Shown here: positions 34,186 to 44,043 of the stretch, in pieces
How the letters are laid out: every line of letters begins with the position of its first letter
How positions within the stretch are numbered: position 1 is the first letter of the stretch
Assembly: GCA_030587365.1 (NCBI GenBank)
Contig: JAUQZE010000035.1
Span: 1 to 64,000 of the forward strand
Source of the DNA: Candidatus Freyarchaeota archaeon
GTDB lineage: Archaea > Asgardarchaeota > Jordiarchaeia > Jordiarchaeales > Jordiarchaeaceae
Direction: 5' to 3'
DNA: 64,000 nt
Program-made: the position numbers and the translations under genes
Notes under the pieces: model-generated
The model's input: the letters and a program-made list of their open reading frames with translations, nothing else
Told to the model about the DNA's origin: nothing
Databases searched by the model: none

Positions 34186-35451
34186 TTGTCCTTAGTAGAA
34201 ATGGCTCTTGATTATCATAGAAATAATCCCCCTGGCAACGGTAAATTAGAAGTCGTCGCAAAAACGCCGGTGAGAAACCTACAGGATCTGGCTCTCGCTT
34301 ATACTCCCGGAGTCGCCGAACCAGCTAGGGCGATAAGTAAAGACTTATCCAAGATTTACGATTACACAGTTAAGGGGAACCTCGTGGCGGTTGTTTCCGA
34401 CGGTACATCAGTTTTAGGATTGGGAAACATTGGGCCTTATGCGGCTGTGCCTGTGATGGAAGGAAAAGCAATACTGTTAAAGATGCTTGCGGGTGTGGAC
34501 GCCTTTCCCATCTGTTTAGCAACAAGTGATCCGGGAGAAGTGGTTGAATCAGTTAAAGCTATTGCGCCCATCTTTGGCGGAATAAATCTTGAAGACATTG
34601 GAGCACCCTCATGCTTTGAGGTGGAATCACGTTTGAAAAAAGAGCTGGATATTCCTGTCCTTCATGATGACCAGCATGGAACCGCAGTAGTGGTTTTGGC
34701 GGGCTTAATAAATGCTCTAAAGGTTGTGGGCAAAAAACTGGAGGAAGTTCATGTCGTGATTAATGGAGCCGGCGCAGCGGGTCTAGCGGTATCAAAGTTT
34801 CTATTGAAAGCCGGAGTGAAAGATTTGAGTCTGTGCGACAGTCAGGGAGCGATATATGAGGGTAGAACCCATAACATGAATCCCTACAAGGAAGAAATCG
34901 CACGCGTCACGAATAAAAAGAAAATAGAGGGAAAACTATCAGACCTGATAAAAGACGCTGATGTATTTATCGGACTCTCTGTCGCAGGAGTCGTTACTCG
35001 GCAAATGGTGGAGTCGATGGCAGACGACCCGATTGTTTTCGCAATGGCTAACCCCGTGCCTGAGATAATGCCCGACGAGGCTTTAGAGGCTGGTGCAAAA
35101 GTTGTGGCTACTGGTAGATCAGATTTCCCGAATCAAGTAAATAACGTTCTGGGATTTCCTGGAATTTTTAGAGGAGCACTCAATGTGCGGTCTTCGGAAA
35201 TAAATGAAGAAATGAAAATAGCCGCAGCCCACGCCATAGCATCAATTGTTCCAGAGGAGAAACTTTCTGAAAAAAATATAATCACAAGCCCCTTGAACCC
35301 GCGAGTTATGCCCGAGGAAGCTGCGGCAGTAGCCGAAGCCGCCATGAAAAGCGGAGTGGCGAGAATAAAACTAAAACCCAGAGAAGTAGCAGAGCACACC
35401 CGAAAACTCGTCAATCTACAGAAGAAAAGAACCCCCAAACTATTTCCCTAA
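34186..35451 (+). CDS. Malic enzyme (NAD(P)-dependent malate dehydrogenase, oxaloacetate-decarboxylating)
   Basis: 421 residues from TTG at 34186 with AGGAGGT upstream. Short malic enzyme: YTPGVAEPARAI at the N terminus, the metal/substrate segment GAPSCFEVE, DDQHGTAVVVLAGL, then the Rossmann loop VINGAGAAGLAVSKFLL and NPVPEIMPDEA. It decarboxylates malate to pyruvate while reducing NAD(P). The aspartate after strand 2 (LCDSQGAIYEG) favours NAD. With PEP carboxylase at 40108-41721 it can cycle carbon between C3 and C4 acids. Confidence 0.95.
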   Translation: MSLVEMALDYHRNNPPGNGKLEVVAKTPVRNLQDLALAYTPGVAEPARAISKDLSKIYDYTVKGNLVAVVSDGTSVLGLGNIGPYAAVPVMEGKAILLKMLAGVDAFPICLATSDPGEVVESVKAIAPIFGGINLEDIGAPSCFEVESRLKKELDIPVLHDDQHGTAVVVLAGLINALKVVGKKLEEVHVVINGAGAAGLAVSKFLLKAGVKDLSLCDSQGAIYEGRTHNMNPYKEEIARVTNKKKIEGKLSDLIKDADVFIGLSVAGVVTRQMVESMADDPIVFAMANPVPEIMPDEALEAGAKVVATGRSDFPNQVNNVLGFPGIFRGALNVRSSEINEEMKIAAAHAIASIVPEEKLSEKNIITSPLNPRVMPEEAAAVAEAAMKSGVARIKLKPREVAEHTRKLVNLQKKRTPKLFP

Positions 35452-35672
35452 CCATTGTAAATTGCTTAACAGTATTTCATTATTCACTCAGGTATTCTTT
35501 AATCAATTTTTCTGGCATAGATGTCATAGAACTCCAAGTTCTTGGTCTGTGAATAGGAAATTCATAAAAGGGCTTAACTCGACATGGGCTCGGTACTGAG
35601 GCTTCTTTCCAAGTCATAGATTTTCTTAAAAATTAAAAAAAGGAGTGATTTTTGAGTACTCATTTTTCCGTT

Positions 35673-35855
35673 TTAATCTTCCAGAGGCTCAAACATGTCC
35701 TTTGGTACTCCACAAACTGGGCAAACCCAGTCGTCCGGAAGGTCTTCAAAGGCTGTTCCTGGTGATATGCCTCCATCCGGGTCTCCTACATCGGGATCAT
35801 AAATATATCCACAGGATGTGCATCGCCATTTCTGCATCCCTTTTTCCTCCTTCAA
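35673..35855 (-). CDS. Rubredoxin
   Basis: 60 residues. Two CxxCG knuckles: CTSCGYIYDP and CPVCGVPKDMF, with the conserved DGGISPGTAFEDLPDDWVCP between them. It binds one iron and carries single electrons in the cytoplasm, typically in anaerobes for oxygen or superoxide detoxification. ATG at the seventh codon (MQKWRC) is an alternative start. No reductase or rubrerythrin gene adjoins it. Confidence 0.97.
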   Translation of the reverse strand: MKEEKGMQKWRCTSCGYIYDPDVGDPDGGISPGTAFEDLPDDWVCPVCGVPKDMFEPLED

Positions 35856-35977
35856 TTTTAGGGATTCGGTTCTCTTTTAAATTCCTCAAATTTCTTTATA
35901 TAATTTATCGTTAATCCCTTCCTATTTTCAATGGGCCACTTTTTACGAGAAGTGAGTTATGTGTTTGTGGTTTTGTT

Positions 35978-37318
35978 TTAATTTGTTAGTCTCATAAATA
36001 TTGCGTTGCATCCTTTTTCTTTGGCTATCAATTCGTTTTCAATGCGTTTTTGGATATCCATGCCATCAGCAAGAACGTTTGCGTCTGGCTTGGTAACATC
36101 AAGAAGAACAATTGATATTGCTGTGAGATCAGAGCATTTTCTCACGATTCGCACATCTTTATACTTGGATTGGAGATAGTCGCCCACTTCTTCTATTGTA
36201 CAGTCTCCTACAACAACTATCGGCTCTTGCAAGTTTTCTAAATCTCTCTTTGAAAACCCTTTTCCGGCCACTACGCTGAAGTTACCCTGGCCATTTGCAT
36301 CAAAGAGGAACATATCTAGCATGGATTCTACTTGTCCGAGACAGCCTTCTCTACAGGCCATTTCTTTGCCGGCGATTATTTTAATATTAAGTTCAGGGGG
36401 ATAGACTCTTTCCTTTGTGTATGGTACTCTTTCTTTAAATTTGTGAATATCTCCTATAATTTCTATCTCGTCCAGATTTCCGCATCCAAGGCCCATATTA
36501 GTTGCTATTGTTAGATGCTTGATTTCATTTCGATCGTATCCCAATACTTTTGCCCCAACGGTATCCACAGCAACGACATCCTTGCCTCCAATTAGGATGC
36601 CATATTTTTTTACCAACTCTTTGTTGCGTTTGGGTGCGCATGGTCCTTCTCCGACCGCGTATTCTCCATCAATTATTGTAAAATCCGGTTTTATGATTTT
36701 CAGCATACTTGCTAATTTGGCATGCAATCCATAGTGGTGCTCTATTTGCTTTGATGCATCGCTTATTAGTCCGTGCTGGTTCTTAACACCAAGTGTAACA
36801 TGCGTCATATCGTGTGTTTTAAGCTTTGGTACACTGATGTAAGTGTTATTTTTTTTCTCTTTAACCAGATCGTTAATTACAAGTTCTGGAAATTCCAAAT
36901 CGTACTGCTGTTCGCCGGTATTCACAGTAATTGGAATTTGCTTTACTTCATCCAAAAATATGCATTCTCCACCTGCAGATTCTACAGCCAAAGTCATTCC
37001 GCTTGCCATAAACGCGTTTCTGCTGAAATCCGCCTGTGTGCAATTTTCAATAACGAATATTTTACTACAACCCCCATCTCTCAACAATTCTATCAAAGAG
37101 GTCATTATCTCTGGATTAGTATAGGCATGAAAAACGCTACTCGTGATATTCGGTTTAAGATAGATTTTACCCTTCAACTTTTTTACAATATTTTCGATTC
37201 CGCCGAAATAATCAATTATCTCTTTTATCGCACTTTTGTAGTCTTTTTTATTAATAGTCGAAATTACAACTCGGGGTTTTGTTTTACTAATGCCCTTTTT
37301 TGTAGTCATCTTTCTCAC
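35978..37318 (-). CDS. DUF362 domain protein
   Basis: 446 residues. The DUF362 core is recognisable: KGKIYLKPNITSS, the ENCTQADF region, ISVPKLKTHDMTHVTLGVKNQ and DGEYAVGEGPCAPKR, followed by GGKDVVAVDTVGAKVLGYD. Many DUF362 proteins carry ferredoxin clusters; here only a small CREGCLGQ cysteine pair is seen. Biochemical role is unknown; the family is widespread in anaerobes. The C-terminal ~110 residues (VVAGKGFSKRDLENLQEPIVV) are an additional alpha/beta domain. Monocistronic. Confidence 0.85.
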   Translation of the reverse strand: MRKMTTKKGISKTKPRVVISTINKKDYKSAIKEIIDYFGGIENIVKKLKGKIYLKPNITSSVFHAYTNPEIMTSLIELLRDGGCSKIFVIENCTQADFSRNAFMASGMTLAVESAGGECIFLDEVKQIPITVNTGEQQYDLEFPELVINDLVKEKKNNTYISVPKLKTHDMTHVTLGVKNQHGLISDASKQIEHHYGLHAKLASMLKIIKPDFTIIDGEYAVGEGPCAPKRNKELVKKYGILIGGKDVVAVDTVGAKVLGYDRNEIKHLTIATNMGLGCGNLDEIEIIGDIHKFKERVPYTKERVYPPELNIKIIAGKEMACREGCLGQVESMLDMFLFDANGQGNFSVVAGKGFSKRDLENLQEPIVVVGDCTIEEVGDYLQSKYKDVRIVRKCSDLTAISIVLLDVTKPDANVLADGMDIQKRIENELIAKEKGCNAIFMRLTN

Positions 37319-37579
37319 ACTACACTTTTTTCTTTATAACTTTCTTCTTTATAACTTTTTACACTATTTTTTGGCCATGAAATTGAGATATTCGCAATTT
37401 TTAATCTTCTTTTTTTAAATTTTTATAACTTTATTTACTAAAAATACAAAAAGTTAGCATTTTTTATATAAAGGAATTAGCGCATTAACAAAATATTTAA
37501 TACCCTTAAAATGGATAACTTATTAGGGAGAAGTATTAGACCCGCATACCTTTTATAAGATAATTTTTATTCTGAGGCT

Positions 37580-37942
37580 ATGGAAATGAATGAAAGCGTC
37601 CCAATAGATACAATGATAAAACTCATTGAGATCAATTTAGGGAAATGGAAACCCCTAGCGGTTGTCATCATCGACAAAACTTTTAAGATTTGGGGCTTGA
37701 AGGGGGAGTTTCCAGAAAAGGCTTTAAAACTATTTGAAAAATATACCCTTGACGAGATGAAACCCGGTGATAGTATACACAATGGGACCGCCTTCTTAAT
37801 GAAGGTCACCGAAAAAACAGCAGTCATTGTAGAAATGAACGACGTAAAATTATCGATACATGCCTCGGCTAATCTGAGGGGTAGAATAAACGCTCTATCG
37901 GACTTCTACAAACTTGAAAAATTCGTCATCAACCATAGCTAA
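37580..37942 (+). CDS. Roadblock-like protein (same family as 56949-58143)
   Basis: 120 residues, no membrane segment. It begins with a helix (IDTMIKLIEINLGKWKP), then paired strands with AVVIIDKTFKIWGLKG, a helix around FPEKALKLFEKY, strands FLMKVTEKTAVIVEMND and a long final helix RGRINALSDFYKLEKF. This helix-strand order is that of roadblock/LC7 domains. It belongs with the copies at 56949-57662 and 57793-58143. A TATA box CTTTTATAAG at ~37551-37560 lies only ~25 bases upstream of the ATG, so the mRNA is probably leaderless. GTPase partner unknown. Confidence 0.65.
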   Translation: MEMNESVPIDTMIKLIEINLGKWKPLAVVIIDKTFKIWGLKGEFPEKALKLFEKYTLDEMKPGDSIHNGTAFLMKVTEKTAVIVEMNDVKLSIHASANLRGRINALSDFYKLEKFVINHS

Positions 37943-38089
37943 AAGTTAGAAAAATCGATTCTACGGCGTGAAAAATATTTTATTAGATGAACTCTAAAAG
38001 CTTGTATAAAAAAGATTTTATGTAAAAAAAGGGACTATTTTTCTATTTTTTGGAAACGGAAAAATCACTTTGAACTTCTATTCCGTCCT

Positions 38090-38284
38090 TTATTCTCTAC
38101 TTTGATAGGATCTTTTCGGTCGACGTTTCTGGTAACATTCTCGACAGTAAACTGGTCTTACGCCGTCTGGTTTGAACGGAACTTGGGTTTCTTTCCCGCA
38201 GTCCGCGCAAGTGACTGTGAACATCTCTCGAGATGGGCGTTCATAGCTTCGTCCTCTTCTTTCTTGTCCACTATCTCTGCTCAT
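38090..38284 (-). CDS. CxxC-x17-CxxC zinc-ribbon protein
   Basis: 64 residues. CADC and CREC are separated by exactly 17 residues (GKETQVPFKPDGVRPVY), the defining spacing of the CxxC-x17-CxxC family. Flanking arms are basic and R/S-rich (GQERRGRSYERPSR, QKRRPKRSYQ), suggesting RNA or DNA contact. Function in the family is not established. Monocistronic. Confidence 0.85.
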   Translation of the reverse strand: MSRDSGQERRGRSYERPSREMFTVTCADCGKETQVPFKPDGVRPVYCRECYQKRRPKRSYQSRE

Positions 38285-38813
38285 TTTAAGCCTCCTTGTC
38301 TATATTTGGAACTCTTTTTTAAAAAAAGAGCTACTGTTTCAAGTAAAACACTATTAGTATATAAATTGATGCCTTTAGACCAACTTTATAGTGTCGATGT
38401 TAGGGGGTATAATTATGATTTCGTCCTAAAAAGATAATGGTTCCTGAAAAACCGCCCAATTTACAAAAAATAATTTCTGGCGGGGGTCCGAATTGCACAT
38501 AACGTGCCACTATGCCAGACGTTTGATATGTTAAAAATCAGTATGATATAATTTGCTGAATGATATTCAATTCATTAATTTATAAATTAAATTTTTATAG
38601 TTTATTTTTTTAGTAAGTATCAGGGGTAAAATTCTTAACCTAGCTATTTTAACTCAGTCATCCGTGTGGCGCTCGATAAATTAAATAATTGAAAAGGAAA
38701 CTTTTTTTGTTGGAAATTTAAACAATTTATTTGTTTTTCACACATATTTATTAGTGTTTAATGTTTCTATTTTTCTTAAAGTTTGGAAAAAGGGATGAGA
38801 GGGTATAGATACC
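38285..38813. other. Gene-free stretch
   Basis: 529 bp, AT-rich, between the zinc-ribbon gene and the 87-residue gene, divergent. Runs of TTTATAAATT near 38579-38590 look like TATA elements. No open frame longer than ~30 codons and no RNA fold recognised. Confidence 0.4.
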
Positions 38814-39077
38814 ATGATGGACAAAACGATTCAAACCATTTGTTCTTTAAAAAATGATGCTTGTGAAAAAATTCAAGTAGTAATTGATCTCGAGAACAAC
38901 ACCATAACTATTAATCCTGAGAAATGCCTTGAGTGCCCATTTTTAGAAGAAAGGATAAGAAAATCGATAATAGTACTTCCCGGTTCTCCTACGATTGAGC
39001 TATACAAGAAAACGCCCACATTTATGATAGACTTCGATTTACAACTTCCCAAAAGAACCATAGAAACAAAACAATAG
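38814..39077 (+). CDS. Hypothetical small protein with clustered cysteines
   Basis: 87 residues. A first half of strand-like segments (KIQVVIDLENNTITI) with cysteines at QTICSLKNDAC, then PEKCLECPFLEERIRKS, a C-x2-C pair. The arrangement C..C...C-x2-C would suit a zinc or Fe-S site but no known motif is matched. The C-terminal half is beta-rich. Function unknown. Confidence 0.55.
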   Translation: MMDKTIQTICSLKNDACEKIQVVIDLENNTITINPEKCLECPFLEERIRKSIIVLPGSPTIELYKKTPTFMIDFDLQLPKRTIETKQ

Positions 39078-39224
39078 CTCATAAAATATCAAGAAAAATC
39101 GTCTAAATAAAGCGTCTTCAATATTCGAAACGCGAAAACTTTAGAACTTAACTTTGACTTTCTGCCAACACATTCTTTGGGAGTTGGTGCTAGGATAGTT
39201 TCATAAGTTTAATGATTTGTAATA

Positions 39225-40016
39225 TTAAATTTTCATGTCTTTTTTGAGGATGGCGGTTTTTTTAGCGCACGTTTTGAGCAGTTTTCTTGTTCCGCCTGCC
39301 TGGCTCACGATTTGTAGCATTTTTTGGGGGTCGTAAATTTTTACTCCCATTACGGCTGTGGCTCCTTTTTCAAATAAGGGTTGAGGAATGAAGCTAGCCG
39401 TGGGCCCAATGAGTACCAGTTCGCGTTTCCCCTTGCAGTGTTTTAGTATGCCGTCAACTGATCGGTTGACTAGTGTGCTTCCGGTAATTATTGCGATATC
39501 GGCGTCGGAGCTTTGTTTCTTGAGTTGGGCTTCTTTGACAATTCTAACCATAGGGTTTTGAATATTTCTTCTCTCTATCACGGTTATGTCTGAGGTTTTT
39601 TCCATTAGTTTAGGGATTACCGGAGCCATGTAACCCACCATTAAAATTTTGTCCCCGGATTGGACTAGGTCTAATACGTCAACTTGCGTGAAAGGGTAGA
39701 GGTGCGGCTTTTTATTGAAGGCGATCTGTGAAACCGCGTTTATAGTTGCGACGCCCAGAGCCGCCATTATCAGGTTACTGGAAGTCGCTAGGTTCATCAT
39801 CTCAATAGCATTTGAGCCCTGCAACTCTCCAGACTTTTCAAAAACCTCGCACTCAGAGGAATCCTCTCTAAGAACGTGTGCTAATCCCCCTTCTCCAGTT
39901 GAAAGCACTACCCCCGCATACTCAAGCCCTATTCTTACCTCGTTAACCACGACTTCGTCTAGATGCGGAGCCAACTCTTTTTCCAAATAGTTAATTAAAC
40001 TCTCTATAGAATCCAT
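39225..40016 (-). CDS. DUF364/DUF4213 protein (putative heavy-metal chelation domain)
   Basis: About 263 residues from ATG at 40016 (frame open to 40070). The N-terminal DUF4213 part (VRIGLEYAGVVLSTGEGGLAHV) is followed by a Rossmann-like DUF364 domain: GDKILMVGYMAPVIPKL, VIERR, DADIAIITGSTLVN, LVLIGPTASFIPQPLFEKGATAVMG. Family members are thought to bind metal chelates or tetrapyrroles, from co-occurrence with metal genes; the precise role is unknown. It lies 91 bp downstream of PEP carboxylase on the same strand. Confidence 0.85.
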   Translation of the reverse strand: MDSIESLINYLEKELAPHLDEVVVNEVRIGLEYAGVVLSTGEGGLAHVLREDSSECEVFEKSGELQGSNAIEMMNLATSSNLIMAALGVATINAVSQIAFNKKPHLYPFTQVDVLDLVQSGDKILMVGYMAPVIPKLMEKTSDITVIERRNIQNPMVRIVKEAQLKKQSSDADIAIITGSTLVNRSVDGILKHCKGKRELVLIGPTASFIPQPLFEKGATAVMGVKIYDPQKMLQIVSQAGGTRKLLKTCAKKTAILKKDMKI

Positions 40017-40107
40017 AACAAAAACTTCCCAGCAATCACTCAACATAACACTATACGGGAATCGCCCCAAGAAAATTAATTAACAAAATGTTAATAGAAA
40101 TTTGGTT

Positions 40108-41721
40108 TTAGCCGAGTGCGCCTCTAATTTTTCCTGCGTATAAAATTAGTTTCTGGGCGATTTCAACCATATTCTCTCCTTGGATAATATCGTAGAGGCC
40201 CTCCTTTTTGATGTCTCCCTTTGAGAGAGTATGTGCTGAGAGATACTCTGAAATCATCTTAACAACTATTTCGTAGGACGGGTCAAGATTTATGTCCACA
40301 TTGATATACTCCTTAATCTGTTTAAGATCCTCCTTTACTTGCTCGGAGACTCTTCTCGGAAGAACTTTTTGGAAAGCGTCCATGCACAGGAAACGGGAGG
40401 CGTATTTTAAGGAGTCTTTTAGAGATGAATAATACACGTCCATTAGTTGTTCTAGGGCTTCGCTCTTCCATTCGTTAACCGCGTTTAATCCCCTACCGGT
40501 TCCAATGAATTCTGGAGGGAGACCTATGCTGTAAAGAGTAGCAGTAAAGGGAATAGCTCCAACTGGGGGCTCAAATTTAAGACTCTCCATTTTAAGAAGC
40601 TGCTTGGATATCTCTTTATCCGTACACAGTTTAGCTAGCTGTTTAATCATTAGTTGACAGGATAGGTGGTCTTTGTTTTTAGAATTTATTGGTTGGTCGC
40701 GTCTCAGGGGAACGAGTTCAAATATTCTGGTATCGAGTAGAATATCGTAGAGGCTTTCGTAGTAATTGGCTGCAAATAGACTAATTATGTTTATAATTTC
40801 GTTTTTATCTTTTTTTGAGAAAGTTTGTGGTTTTTGAGATTGCAGTTTATCTTTTAGCAGAACAACCACTCTTTGAGCTTCCCTTCTATCAATGTCATAT
40901 CTCAGACTTGATGGGATTGTTATTGTTCTTATTCCTGAATAATCGTTTAGAATTTTGTCAAGATTTTCAGGATTAACAAATCCTCTAAATGGCAGAGAAC
41001 CCGCGTTCAGGATAGGAAATGTGGGAGTGCCGAGTTCTTCACCAATTATTGCAAGATCTGATATAGCGATTTTACTAGCGAGTGTTGAAGGTACGAGTCC
41101 ACAATTAACTGCGGAATCGGATCTCCCAAGAAATACTCTCAAATAATCTAAAGGATTCCGCGAAGAGGTATAGGCTTTGAGATATTCTGAAATAATATTT
41201 GAAGTATTTAATAATGACGACAGATCCCTAATAAAGGGAATAATTTGAACATCCTTAAGTTTGGCTGTTGCGTCTATAGTTTCCAAAATATAGTTTTTAA
41301 GAATGTTAAAGCTCATTTCAATACGTGTCATTTCCATAGGAGACTCCGTCAAAGGATGGATGACCTCATAGATCGCCCCTCCGTTAGTTTCGTTTCTTAA
41401 CATATAATTTATTTCAATGATCTTTTGAAATATCGCCATCCTTCTGAAACCAAACTCATAATTACCAAATGGAACACTCGGTGTAATGTTAACATTAAAA
41501 CTCGGAGTCAGTCCCTTCTCCATTATTCTCTTAACTATTTTCTCTATTTGTTGAAAGGGGGTAAGTTTCTCTGCAAATTCTATTACCAGCTCCTCTACTC
41601 CCACGCCTCCTTCCTCACGCGATGACAAGCAGTCAATCGCCTCATCTATCTCCTCATCAAAACCTATATAGGCGGTGGCAGAACTCGAATCCTGAGTCGC
41701 CATTGTGGCTGGAATACGCAT
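40108..41721 (-). CDS. ppcA: Phosphoenolpyruvate carboxylase, archaeal type
   Basis: 537 residues, close to the ~500-residue archaeal enzyme and much shorter than the bacterial one. The conserved N-terminal RIPATMATQ begins the protein, and the substrate-loop and barrel segments DVQIIPFIRD, FLGRSDSAVNCGLV, FEPPVGAIPFTATLYSIGLPPEFIGTGRGL match the family. It carboxylates PEP to oxaloacetate, feeding biosynthesis. Presence of this form is another archaeal marker. Monocistronic or with DUF364 downstream. Confidence 0.93.
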   Translation of the reverse strand: MRIPATMATQDSSSATAYIGFDEEIDEAIDCLSSREEGGVGVEELVIEFAEKLTPFQQIEKIVKRIMEKGLTPSFNVNITPSVPFGNYEFGFRRMAIFQKIIEINYMLRNETNGGAIYEVIHPLTESPMEMTRIEMSFNILKNYILETIDATAKLKDVQIIPFIRDLSSLLNTSNIISEYLKAYTSSRNPLDYLRVFLGRSDSAVNCGLVPSTLASKIAISDLAIIGEELGTPTFPILNAGSLPFRGFVNPENLDKILNDYSGIRTITIPSSLRYDIDRREAQRVVVLLKDKLQSQKPQTFSKKDKNEIINIISLFAANYYESLYDILLDTRIFELVPLRRDQPINSKNKDHLSCQLMIKQLAKLCTDKEISKQLLKMESLKFEPPVGAIPFTATLYSIGLPPEFIGTGRGLNAVNEWKSEALEQLMDVYYSSLKDSLKYASRFLCMDAFQKVLPRRVSEQVKEDLKQIKEYINVDINLDPSYEIVVKMISEYLSAHTLSKGDIKKEGLYDIIQGENMVEIAQKLILYAGKIRGALG

Positions 41722-41944
41722 ACAAAAACACCTTTTAACCTCTCGATCCCAACATTTTGCAGACTCCTAATTAATAATTAGGATATATAAAATAAAAAAC
41801 TTAACCTTAAGAAAACAGTTAAAATAATTTAACATAATTAAGTCTAATCCCCAAAATTAACCTACACGCAACACTTAACATTCCCATTTGTTTTTCTTTC
41901 CACAAGAAACTATTTAAAAAAATTAACTGGATACGGGTAATATT

Positions 41945-42406
41945 ATGTCTGATATCTGTATACGGGAGTACAGGGTTGAGGACGGGGATGACGTAGAAGA
42001 GCTTTTCCGCTTCCATACCGAGAAACACCTACGGAGAACCACCACCTTTTTTTACAAAAGGGCATTAGATGGAAAGCCGCCAGATGATGTTATAGCTGTA
42101 GTGGCAGTGGTAGATGACAGAGTTATTGGCTTTAGTGGAGTTCAGCTGGTTAGCAGCACGAAAACCAATTATCCGGCTACAATAGTTCACAGAGATTTTA
42201 GAAACAGAGGAATAGGCAAAATGCTTTTGAGAAAAAAATTGGAAATAGCCCGTGAGAGAGGACTTAAGGAGTATACTTCAGTGGTAGGGAAGGAAAATAT
42301 AACCTCTCGCAAAATGCTGGAAGGACTGGAGGATTTCATAGTTTCTGAGGAGGGGGGATTCGATAAAAATAAGAACTGGATAAAATATACGAAAAGACTT
42401 ACCTGA
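41945..42406 (+). CDS. GNAT-family N-acetyltransferase
   Basis: 153 residues. The acetyl-CoA loop of motif A is IVHRDFRNRGIGKMLLRKKL, followed by IARERGLKEYTSVVGKENITSRKMLEGL (motif B) and a C-terminal strand. It would acetylate an amine, possibly a protein N terminus, but substrate is unknown. TATA-like TATTTAAAAAAATTAAC at ~41911-41927 gives a short leader. Confidence 0.88.
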   Translation: MSDICIREYRVEDGDDVEELFRFHTEKHLRRTTTFFYKRALDGKPPDDVIAVVAVVDDRVIGFSGVQLVSSTKTNYPATIVHRDFRNRGIGKMLLRKKLEIARERGLKEYTSVVGKENITSRKMLEGLEDFIVSEEGGFDKNKNWIKYTKRLT

Positions 42407-42524
42407 ACCATGCCTTTAATTACTCACAAAAAATTGCTACAATGGTACTCAAGGAATAATTTAAAAGGAAATTAAACCAAATGTTCCGAAGATATGGCGA
42501 AACAAGTGAAACTGAATACTCAGG

Positions 42525-43403
42525 ATGGTCATACATTTGGGCGAAAAAGTGGAAGCTTCCAGCCTTCTTAATGAAGGAAAAGAATACATTAAAAAGGAAG
42601 ATTACAAAAAAGCAGAAAAGAAATTTCAGGAAGCATTAAATCAGTTTACGAAAGTTAACAATTTGAATGGTGTCGCCGAATCAGAAACTTATCTCGGAAT
42701 AGTTTTGCAATACCAAAACAAGTTGAAGAAGGCAAAAGAGCACTTTGAGAAGGCTCTCAAGCTCCACGAAGATTTGGATTATAAACCGGGGATTTCCAGA
42801 GTCTACACAAACTTGGGAAATCTCACTCTACTAATATCCAAAGATTTTGAAAAGTCTCTTGAGCTTCATCAAAAAGCTCTAGATATATCAAAAAAAGCCC
42901 GAGACGTTCCGGGAAGGTCAAGAGCCCTTACGAATATTGGCTATGTCAAATTCAGGCAAAAAAAGTTGGAGGAAGCGTTAGACACACTCAAAGAGGCTTT
43001 GGAACTAGCCAACAAAGCCGGTTACGAGAGCTCTCAAGCGACCTCGTTGTCCAATATTGGCATAATACTGTTCGATATGAAACGATACGAAGAGGCTCTT
43101 GAAAAGCATGAAGAAGTAGCAAAGATATTCGAAAAATGGGGGAACAAAAAAAGGTTAGCAATAGAACACAGACAGATGGGATTAATACTAGAAAAACTGA
43201 GTCGCCTCGATGAAGCAGAGGAACACTATAAAGCTGCAGAAAAACTCTACGGCGAAATCGGCCTGAAAAAAGAGAAGAAAACGATGAAATCTATGTTAAA
43301 AGTAGCAAAGACCCGTATGAGAAAATGTCAGTCATGTGGAACAATCATCATGGTGCCCGAGTTAAATTATTGCCCAAATTGCAACAAAGATTTGAAAACT
43401 TGA
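42525..43403 (+). CDS. TPR protein with C-terminal zinc ribbon
   Basis: 292 residues. About six tetratricopeptide repeats run from ~5 to ~255 (for example GRSRALTNIGYVKFRQKKLEEALDT), forming a helical peptide-binding solenoid. Residues ~265-292 form a zinc ribbon with CQSCG and CPNCN separated by ~14 residues. TPR proteins scaffold other proteins; the ribbon may bind nucleic acid or another protein. Start could lie a few codons away; the ATG at 42525 overlaps no ribosome binding site clearly. Partner unknown. Confidence 0.8.
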   Translation: MVIHLGEKVEASSLLNEGKEYIKKEDYKKAEKKFQEALNQFTKVNNLNGVAESETYLGIVLQYQNKLKKAKEHFEKALKLHEDLDYKPGISRVYTNLGNLTLLISKDFEKSLELHQKALDISKKARDVPGRSRALTNIGYVKFRQKKLEEALDTLKEALELANKAGYESSQATSLSNIGIILFDMKRYEEALEKHEEVAKIFEKWGNKKRLAIEHRQMGLILEKLSRLDEAEEHYKAAEKLYGEIGLKKEKKTMKSMLKVAKTRMRKCQSCGTIIMVPELNYCPNCNKDLKT

Positions 43404-43563
43404 ATGCTCTTTTCCAATTGAATAATGCAGGAAAAACAAATATTTTGAAAAAATTCAAAAAACTCGCAGCACAGATTTTGTGAAGTACATAATTTGCGAA
43501 GTATATAAGTTACTGTTTAGTAAAATTATTTTCAGATTTTAATTATATGGGAAGGGTTAGGAA

Positions 43564-43980
43564 ATGGGCGCTTCAAACGCTAATGGAAAAACCCCACGGA
43601 TTGCAGTTGATGCGATAATACTAATGGATGATTTTGTGGTCTTAGTAAAACGAAGGAATCCTCCCTTCCAGGGCCATTACGCTCTTCCCGGAGGCTTTGT
43701 AGAAATCGGAGAATTTGTCGAGGAAGCGGTTGTGAGAGAGGCTCGTGAAGAAACCGGGTTGGAGGTTCAGGTGGAACGTTTCTTGGGAATCTATGACGAT
43801 CCGAAGCGTGACCCCCGTGGACATGTTATCAGCATAGCATACATTTGTAAGGTAATAGGAGGGAAGCTCAAAGCTGGCTCAGACGCTAAGGATGTAAGTT
43901 GTACACCTGTAAAAGAAATTAAAAAAATCAAATTGGCATTTGACCACGCAAAGATACTCACAGACGCAGGAATAATCTAA
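43564..43980 (+). CDS. Nudix hydrolase (ADP-ribose pyrophosphatase-like)
   Basis: 138 residues. The Nudix box is complete: GGFVEIGEFVEEAVVREARE followed directly by ETGLEV, fitting G-x5-E-x7-REUxEExGU. Substrate is a nucleoside diphosphate linked to X; the P-x-G-x-Y-x-L-P-G-G entry (HYALPGG) and short length resemble ADP-ribose pyrophosphatases. Metal-dependent, cytoplasmic. Monocistronic. Confidence 0.93.
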   Translation: MGASNANGKTPRIAVDAIILMDDFVVLVKRRNPPFQGHYALPGGFVEIGEFVEEAVVREAREETGLEVQVERFLGIYDDPKRDPRGHVISIAYICKVIGGKLKAGSDAKDVSCTPVKEIKKIKLAFDHAKILTDAGII

Positions 43981-44043
43981 GAACTCTTGGACAGGCTTGT
44001 TGTTATTCTGTTTTCTCAATTAGTATGCTGGTTCTTCTAATCT

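Noticed and set aside
36773..37339. Plus-strand open frame of 188 codons over the DUF362 gene
   Set aside because: Antisense shadow; phenylalanine- and tyrosine-rich with no coherent fold, while the minus-strand protein is a clear DUF362 member.
38470..38520. GC-richer patch GGCGGGGGTCCGAATTGCAC resembling a T-loop
   Set aside because: No cloverleaf can be folded and flanks are AT-rich noise.
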